29,677 nucleotides of DNA, taken from positions 1 to 29,677 of the forward strand of contig CAZIPZ010000019.1 of assembly GCA_964541075.1 (NCBI GenBank). Reading direction: 5' to 3'. The stretch comes from CAZIPZ01 sp964541075 (lineage in GTDB: Bacteria > Acidobacteriota > Terriglobia > 20CM-2-55-15). The notes under the pieces were generated by a model that worked only from the letters and a program-made list of their open reading frames with translations, was not told where the DNA came from and ran no database searches. The position numbers and the translations under genes are program-made. This document shows positions 25,089 to 29,677 of this stretch, piece after piece; within the stretch, counting starts at the first letter, position 1; each line of letters starts with the position of its first letter.

Positions 25089-27164
25089 CTACACGCGAAC
25101 CGACTCCTGCGACGAGTTGCTCGAACCAATTCGTGTGGCCCTCATTCGGACGCACCGTTCGATCGTCTCCTGAAAGGCTTCCTGATTCAGCGGTTTCGTG
25201 AGGTGAGCGAAAGCTCCCATGGAAAGCCCCCTCTTCCGCTCGTCAACAATAGTGACCATGATCACGGGGATATCTTTCAGTTCTGGATCAGCCTTGATAT
25301 TGCGAAGAGCCGTCCATCCGTCCGTTTCCTGCAACATGACATCTAGGGTTATGGCGAGCGGGTTGTGTTGCCGCGCGGCGCGAATTCCTTCTATGGCGTT
25401 CGAGCAAATGATTGGATGATGGCCGCTCTTTGCAAGCAACCGCGCGAGCAGATGCCGGGCGTCAGCGTCGTCATCAATGACAACCACACAATCGTGGTTC
25501 GTTCCGAAAGGCGCTGCCTCCTGCTCAGAGCAAATCGCATAGGAGCTTGGAATGGGACGCGGCGACGCAAGCGGAAGGCAAACGGTGAAGGTTGATCCCT
25601 TCCCGATTGTGCTTTCCAGCAATAGGTCGCCCCCCAAAAGCCGGCAGAAGCGCCGACTGATGGCTAGCCCCAAGCCAGTACCTCCAGATTTTCGAGTGAT
25701 CGACGAATCCGCCTGAACAAAGGGTTCGAAGACGGATTCCACATTTGAGTGGGCGATGCCGATCCCCGTATCGCGAACTCGTATCTCCAATTGCTCTAGG
25801 GTGAGGTCGCTTTTCATGTCCACTGTAATTGAAATCGAGCCGTTCTCTGTGAACTTGCAAGCGTTGCTGAGTAGATTGAGCAACACCTGGCGGAGTTTGG
25901 ATTGATCGGATCTTATGAACAGGCTTTCTGAAACAGTCGCCGATATGCGATTCGACCTTTTTCGAGCCAAAGGGGCGACAGTTGAAACAACTTCATCAAT
26001 CATCGGTCGGAGATCAAAGGGCTCAATGAACGCTTCCATTCTTCCGGCTTCGATTTTGGAAAGATCGAGAACATCGTTGATGAGGGAAAGAAGATATTTC
26101 CCTGAAGTGTGAATCTTATTGACATCGCTGCGATAGTCGCTATTCGTGTCAACGATTTCTTCAAGGAGCATCTCGCTGTAGCCAATGATGGCGTTTAGAG
26201 GCGTTCGGAGTTCATGACTCATGTTTGCAAGGAAAGCGCTTTTCGCCCTATTCGCCTGCTCCGCCAGATTCTTTGCGCTCCTCAATCCTTCTTCCGTTCG
26301 TCTTTGTTCCGTGATGTCGCGAAAGACCAAAACGCACCATTTGATTCCGTTCTCATGAAAGCGCAAGGGCATTGCATTGACATTTAGCCAGATGCCAGCG
26401 TCCGCTTCTCGACGGCATAGGAAAACCTCGGTTGGTTCGACCGCTTCCCCACGTGCTGCGCGAAAAAGTGGAGTATCTTTCAGACGGACTGGTTTGCCGG
26501 TGACAGGATCAAGAAGGCGCAAGGTCCTGCGCCAGCCATCCGCAGGCTGCGGGGCTAGTCGCATTTTGAGAATCTGCTCCGCCGCACGATTAAACATATG
26601 AATCTTCCCAGACGCGTCCGAAACGACGACGCCGTCACCCATACTGTTCAACACGCTCTGCAAGAGGGCTCGTTGTTCAAACAGCTCGCTGCGGGAGGAA
26701 TCCAGATCGCGTTCGCGCTGGATGTGAAGCAACCGCGACTGCAACCGCGCGAGCCGAAAGACAGGGATCATGCCGATGTAGGCGCCAGAATCATCCACAA
26801 GGACAACGTCATTCATGAACGCAGAACCTTCCCGGTTAAGCGCAGTGTTAAGCAGTTCCAGGAGGCTTGCTGAACGCCGGATAATCAGACAGTCTCTATC
26901 CATCGCCGTCTCTGCCTCTTTTCTTGAATGCAGAGCGAATCCGTACTGCACTCCAAACAGCCGGCCTATAAACTCTCTCGAGATGACGCCTACCACTCGG
27001 TCGTGCTCCAACACGGCAGCATATGAGGACGTGTCGTTCAACCGCGCAGCAACTTCGCCCAAAGGCATGCTCTTGGGAACCCATTCGCAATGGGCCACTA
27101 AGTCCTTTAAATCTGTTTGAATCAACCCATTAAGTTCGTCTTGATAGAGAGATGATAGCGACAT
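25089..27164 (-). CDS. Hybrid sensor histidine kinase with CBS and PAS domains
   Basis: A 691-residue soluble hybrid kinase. A CBS-domain pair occupies about 20-140 (VAARLNDTSSYAAVLEHDRVVGVISREF, then VVLVDDSGAYIGMIPV). A PAS domain follows (about 168-287; SMGDGVVVSDASGKIHMFNRAAEQIL). Next is the phospho-acceptor box NMSHELRTPLNAIIGY (His317), an HATPase domain (LNLLSNACKFT, VRDTGIGI, KSGGTGLGLAISRRF), and a C-terminal receiver (about 558-680) with VVVIDDDAD, Asp608 in AITLDVMLQETDG and Lys in AHLTKPL. CBS pairs bind adenosine nucleotides, so an energy-state input is plausible (inference). It converges with the FHA gene, and starts at ATG 27164 with AAGG 11-12 nt upstream. No separate regulator or phosphotransfer protein lies beside it. 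Confidence 0.9.
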   Translation of the reverse strand: MSLSSLYQDELNGLIQTDLKDLVAHCEWVPKSMPLGEVAARLNDTSSYAAVLEHDRVVGVISREFIGRLFGVQYGFALHSRKEAETAMDRDCLIIRRSASLLELLNTALNREGSAFMNDVVLVDDSGAYIGMIPVFRLARLQSRLLHIQRERDLDSSRSELFEQRALLQSVLNSMGDGVVVSDASGKIHMFNRAAEQILKMRLAPQPADGWRRTLRLLDPVTGKPVRLKDTPLFRAARGEAVEPTEVFLCRREADAGIWLNVNAMPLRFHENGIKWCVLVFRDITEQRRTEEGLRSAKNLAEQANRAKSAFLANMSHELRTPLNAIIGYSEMLLEEIVDTNSDYRSDVNKIHTSGKYLLSLINDVLDLSKIEAGRMEAFIEPFDLRPMIDEVVSTVAPLARKRSNRISATVSESLFIRSDQSKLRQVLLNLLSNACKFTENGSISITVDMKSDLTLEQLEIRVRDTGIGIAHSNVESVFEPFVQADSSITRKSGGTGLGLAISRRFCRLLGGDLLLESTIGKGSTFTVCLPLASPRPIPSSYAICSEQEAAPFGTNHDCVVVIDDDADARHLLARLLAKSGHHPIICSNAIEGIRAARQHNPLAITLDVMLQETDGWTALRNIKADPELKDIPVIMVTIVDERKRGLSMGAFAHLTKPLNQEAFQETIERCVRMRATRIGSSNSSQESVRV

Positions 27165-27263
27165 ACAGGGACCTTATCGTCCAATTATCCAAAGAACTTG
27201 AGAAGGCAGTCGAAGTTCAGTTTTCTCTTCGAAGTGCGGATGTCGCTTCAGAGGTTGAGACAA

Positions 27264-27304
27264 GAAAAAGCCGGGAGGCTCGCCTTCTTGGCTCGCCGCC
27301 CGGC
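27264..27304 (-). terminator. Intrinsic terminator-like hairpin on the minus strand, upstream of the hybrid kinase
   Basis: GCCGGGAGGC (27270-27279) pairs with GCCGCCCGGC (27295-27304) over 10 positions with one mismatch; an inner GCC/GGC pair (27282-27284, 27290-27292) extends it. Read leftward it is followed by five T (27265-27269). It lies about 100 nt before the hybrid kinase ATG. It may end an upstream transcript or attenuate the kinase mRNA. Confidence 0.6.
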
Positions 27305-27393
27305 GCGGGTGAGAATAGGAGTTTGCTTGCCGACTCCTTCAAGGTACGCCCCGATCAACCGTCCCACAAGTAAAGGCTGCGTAAAAAAATGCA

Positions 27394-27432
27394 GGTCCAC
27401 CAGGTGAACCGGATTTGCTCCTCTGGTGAACC
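27394..27432. repeat. Operator-like GGTGAACC repeat cluster
   Basis: GGTCCACC (27394-27401) and GGTGAACC (27403-27410) form an inverted repeat with one mismatch around a single base. A further GGTGAACC lies at 27425-27432, exactly 22 bp from the first, two helical turns. The arrangement resembles a regulator site upstream of the Ser/Thr kinase gene. Confidence 0.4.
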
Positions 27433-27507
27433 TTCGTTTTCAAAAGTTGTTGATAATATGAATACAACTGCCTGTGGAGGCCCCTGCCCTGCAATAAGGT
27501 CGAGGAT

Positions 27508-27531
27508 ATGCGAAAATTTCCAACCAAATGA
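27508..27531 (+). CDS. Possible seven-residue leader peptide overlapping the kinase start
   Basis: ATG 27508 opens a tiny frame encoding MRKFPTK and ending at TGA 27529-27531. Its stop overlaps the kinase start as ATGA. AAGGTCGAGG lies immediately upstream, a better ribosome site than anything directly before the kinase ATG. Ribosomes ending here could restart at 27528, so the frame may serve translational coupling. It is too short to support from composition, and may be fortuitous. Confidence 0.35.
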   Translation: MRKFPTK

Positions 27532-29051
27532 CGCCGGAGCGCTGGAAAAAAATCGAAGAAATCTATCACGCCGTGCTTGAAAAGGATCCGCGTGAGAGAG
27601 AGTCGTTCCTGGAGCAGGCGGCGGCCGGAGATGTGATTCTTCGCCGGCAAGTGCAATCGCTGCTCGCTGAAACTCAAGACACTTCGAACTTCATGGAGCG
27701 TCCTGCGCTCCATGTTGAAGCCGAATCGATGGCTCATTCAAGAACCGAACACATGGATGCCCATGCATCTCCACGCCTGCAACTGCCCTCGCTTGGAGCG
27801 CGATACGTCGTACTGTCAGAAGCCGGAAGCGGCGGCATGGGAATCGTCTACCGCGTCCGCGACCAGGAAACAGATGAGATCGTCGCATTGAAGGTTCTGC
27901 ATCCAAACATCGCCTCAGACGAGCAAATGATTCATCGCTTTAAGACAGAGTTGCGGCTCGCGCGCAAAGTCACGCATCGCAATGTCTGCAGAATCTATGA
28001 AATTAACAAGCATGCGGATACGACATACATATCGATGGAATTCGTAGATGGAGAAAGCTTGCGTCGCGCGCTCAATCGACTGGGCGCGCTCACGCTCAGG
28101 AAGGGTGCTGAAGTCGTACGGCAGATTTGCGAAGGTCTACGGGAAGCTCACTCTCAAGGAATTATCCATGGAGATTTAAAACCCGAAAACGTCATGCTGA
28201 ACGAAGCTGGGAACGTAAAGATCATGGACTTCGGTGTGGCTCGCCTTAGTTCAGGAGGAAGTACGATTACATTAGGGGCGGCCGGGACTCCGTCTTATAT
28301 GTCTCCCGAACAGGCGGAAGGCAAACATGTCGATCAAAGGTCGGACATATATTCACTGGGCCTTCTTATGTATGAAATCTTAACTGGAAGGATCGCTTTC
28401 AGCGGCGAGACCCCAATCGAAATCGCGCTCAAGCAGGTCCGCGAAACGCCTCCGGATCCCCGATCCCTAGAGCCGTTTCTTTCTCCAGAGTTGGCAGGAG
28501 TGATTATGCATTGTATTGAGAAAGATCCTGCTATACGATTTCAGACAGTTGATGAAGTTCTTGCCGCCTTGCCTGGAAGCAGCTGTTCAGGTTCTTCTCC
28601 CAAGGTCGCCATCCCTAAGAACTCCACCTGGTTTTCTGAAACAGCCTACATCCTGGAACCGCGGCGCGCGCGCATAGTGCTCCTGACCATTCAGTCAGGG
28701 TATCTCGCTCTGTATTGCACAACCCTGCTTTACATTGAACGCGCGGGGCAAGTTTTGGAGACGGAACTCCAAGTGCCTTTAAGCCTCGGTATTCCACTCT
28801 TGGTGCTTTCTGCTCTTGCCGGAATTGCCGCCCGCATTTATCTGATTTCGGCGCTTGCTTTTGACCATCCCGACACAGGACGGCAATTCTGGCGGCTCTT
28901 CCCCGCACTGCTGCTTTTGGACGCATTATGGGCGGGGTCGCCGCTGTTGCTGGCCAATCGAATCGGAGTTGGAGCGGCTCTGGCGTGCGCCGCGGGGTTA
29001 GCTTATCTTCCCTTCTCCCAAAAGACACTCATCACCAACGCATACCGGTAG
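27528..29051 (+). CDS. Membrane Ser/Thr protein kinase with HGD catalytic loop
   Basis: A 507-residue kinase. The N-terminal 60 residues (MTPERWKKIEEIYHAVLE and a following helix) are the helical leader commonly seen on acidobacterial kinases. The kinase domain (about 92-348) has GSGGMGIVYRV, Lys122 in VALKVL, HGDLKPEN (214-221) instead of HRDLKPEN, DFGVAR (234) and GTPSYMSPEQAEG. With Gly at the HRD Arg position it is a non-RD kinase and may not need activation-loop phosphorylation; Asp, Asn and DFG remain, so it should be active. Four or five hydrophobic helices fill about 380-495 with no sizeable extracytoplasmic domain. Own ribosome site is poor; see the leader peptide at 27508. It converges with the sigma factor gene, 4 bp between stops. 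Confidence 0.9.
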   Translation: MTPERWKKIEEIYHAVLEKDPRERESFLEQAAAGDVILRRQVQSLLAETQDTSNFMERPALHVEAESMAHSRTEHMDAHASPRLQLPSLGARYVVLSEAGSGGMGIVYRVRDQETDEIVALKVLHPNIASDEQMIHRFKTELRLARKVTHRNVCRIYEINKHADTTYISMEFVDGESLRRALNRLGALTLRKGAEVVRQICEGLREAHSQGIIHGDLKPENVMLNEAGNVKIMDFGVARLSSGGSTITLGAAGTPSYMSPEQAEGKHVDQRSDIYSLGLLMYEILTGRIAFSGETPIEIALKQVRETPPDPRSLEPFLSPELAGVIMHCIEKDPAIRFQTVDEVLAALPGSSCSGSSPKVAIPKNSTWFSETAYILEPRRARIVLLTIQSGYLALYCTTLLYIERAGQVLETELQVPLSLGIPLLVLSALAGIAARIYLISALAFDHPDTGRQFWRLFPALLLLDALWAGSPLLLANRIGVGAALACAAGLAYLPFSQKTLITNAYR

Positions 29052-29055
29052 AGTC

Positions 29056-29664
29056 TTATCCTTCGATGCCCTCGCCACGCAGTTCCCGGTGCAACCAGGC
29101 TTTGGCTAAATTCCAATCTCGCATGATAGTGCAGGGAGAGACCTGCAGGACTTCAGCCGTTTCCTCAACAGTTAAGCCTCCGAAGAAACGCAATTCCACA
29201 ACACGCCCTTTTCTTTCGTCGAATGAAGCCAAACGCTGCAGTGCTTCATCGAGCGCAACAAGGTCGGAACTCCGCTCAGGAGAAACCGCAATGGCTTCGT
29301 CGAGGGATAGGGGCCGGACAGGGCCTCCACGTTTTTGATATCCCCTTGACCGCGCATGATCGACGAGGACACGACGCATGATCTGGGAGGCGAGGCCATA
29401 GAAGTGAGACCGATTTTCAAAACGAGCAGTCTTCCAGCGAACGAGGCGAAGGAAAGCTTCATTGAGCAGGACGCCGGTTTCTAATGTCGGACTTGCCTGT
29501 TCCCTGGACATGTACCGCCGCGCTAATCGCTCTAATTCGCTGTAAATCAGCGGCGTCAGCTTGTCTAGCGCAGACTTGTCCCCCTTGCCCCATGCATCGA
29601 GGAGAATGGTCACATCCTGACGTGCTGGGTTTGATTCCTCATCCGTCATGATTCTGCATTCCAT
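29056..29664 (-). CDS. ECF-type sigma factor lacking the DAED motif (ECF43/TIGR02999-like)
   Basis: A 202-residue two-domain sigma factor. Region 2 starts DVTILLDAWGKGDKSALDKLTPLIYSEL and continues through LARRYMSREQASPTLETGVLLNEAFLRLV, FENRSHFYGLASQIMRRVLVDHARSRG. Region 4 is LDEALQRLASFDERKGRVVELRFFGGLTVEETAEVLQVSPCTIMRDWNLAKAWL, a clear HTH. The acidic DxED motif of region 2.2 that contacts the RNA polymerase beta-prime clamp is replaced by SPTLET with Thr60 and Thr63. This is known for EcfP of Vibrio parahaemolyticus, which works only after phosphorylation by its neighbour kinase PknT. The neighbouring kinase ends 4 bp away. Start 29664 lacks a ribosome site; ATG 29649 with GGAATG upstream is as likely. 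No anti-sigma gene is in view. Confidence 0.88.
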   Translation of the reverse strand: MECRIMTDEESNPARQDVTILLDAWGKGDKSALDKLTPLIYSELERLARRYMSREQASPTLETGVLLNEAFLRLVRWKTARFENRSHFYGLASQIMRRVLVDHARSRGYQKRGGPVRPLSLDEAIAVSPERSSDLVALDEALQRLASFDERKGRVVELRFFGGLTVEETAEVLQVSPCTIMRDWNLAKAWLHRELRGEGIEG

Positions 29665-29677
29665 ATTTCAGATCGCG

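Larger units (their letters stand above)
27165..27527. promoter_or_regulatory. Divergent intergenic region with terminator-like hairpin and operator-like repeats
   Basis: No long gene is supported in these 363 bp between the hybrid kinase (leftward) and the Ser/Thr kinase (rightward). It holds a leftward intrinsic terminator-like hairpin (27264-27304), a repeat cluster with GGTGAACC (27394-27432) and a short leader peptide frame (27508-27531). A rightward -10-like GATAAT lies near 27456 with no convincing -35. Confidence 0.5.

Overview
The window looks like a chromosomal segment from a mid-GC, signalling-rich Gram-negative bacterium, most likely an acidobacterium (Acidobacteriota). This is inference from gene content: an ActA-type pentaheme cytochrome with split ActB-like subunits, a soluble Ser/Thr kinase N-terminus beginning MTPERW, an ECF sigma factor of the kind paired with such kinases, and three Hanks-type kinases beside many two-component proteins. 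No rRNA, tRNA, CRISPR array, insertion sequence or phage gene was seen.

Layout. Positions 1-3528 (minus strand) carry the start of an alternative complex III (quinol:electron-acceptor oxidoreductase) operon: pentaheme cytochrome (ActA), molybdopterin-oxidoreductase-like subunit (ActB N-terminal half) and a four-cluster ferredoxin-like subunit (ActB C-terminal half), which runs off the left edge. From 3.9 to 7.2 kb lie a KdpE response regulator, a P-II signal protein and a shortened KdpD-like histidine kinase, without any kdpFABC pump genes in view. Then come a stand-alone receiver (7.5-7.9 kb), an FAD-dependent phytoene-desaturase-like oxidoreductase (8.1-9.5 kb), a soluble GAF histidine kinase (9.7-11.0 kb), a small HTH protein, an SRPBCC protein, an exported amidase broken by a one-base frameshift (12.5-14.4 kb), an MFS exporter (14.9-16.2 kb), a small SH3-like protein and an RRM RNA-binding protein (16.9-17.2 kb).

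The right third is a protein-phosphorylation island. Two divergent Ser/Thr kinases share a 130-bp intergenic region carrying a perfect 15-bp tandem repeat and an inverted repeat. The leftward one fuses a zinc-ribbon-like N-terminus, kinase, one membrane helix and an extracytoplasmic formylglycine-enzyme-like fold. The rightward one has a CHASE2 sensor and heads a tight operon of kinase, PP2C phosphatase and double-FHA protein, i.e. writer, eraser and reader of Ser/Thr phosphorylation. A CBS-PAS hybrid histidine kinase follows on the minus strand. At the right end a membrane Ser/Thr kinase with an HGD catalytic loop converges with an ECF sigma factor that lacks the usual acidic DAED-type motif in region 2.2 and has threonines there instead. 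By analogy with the EcfP/PknT pair of Vibrio, this sigma factor may need phosphorylation to bind RNA polymerase.

The most interesting observations are the kinase/sigma pair, the writer-eraser-reader operon with its shared repeat-bearing promoter region, the P-II protein between KdpE and an N-terminally shortened KdpD, and the split ActB with an intact cysteine motif in its molybdopterin-like half.
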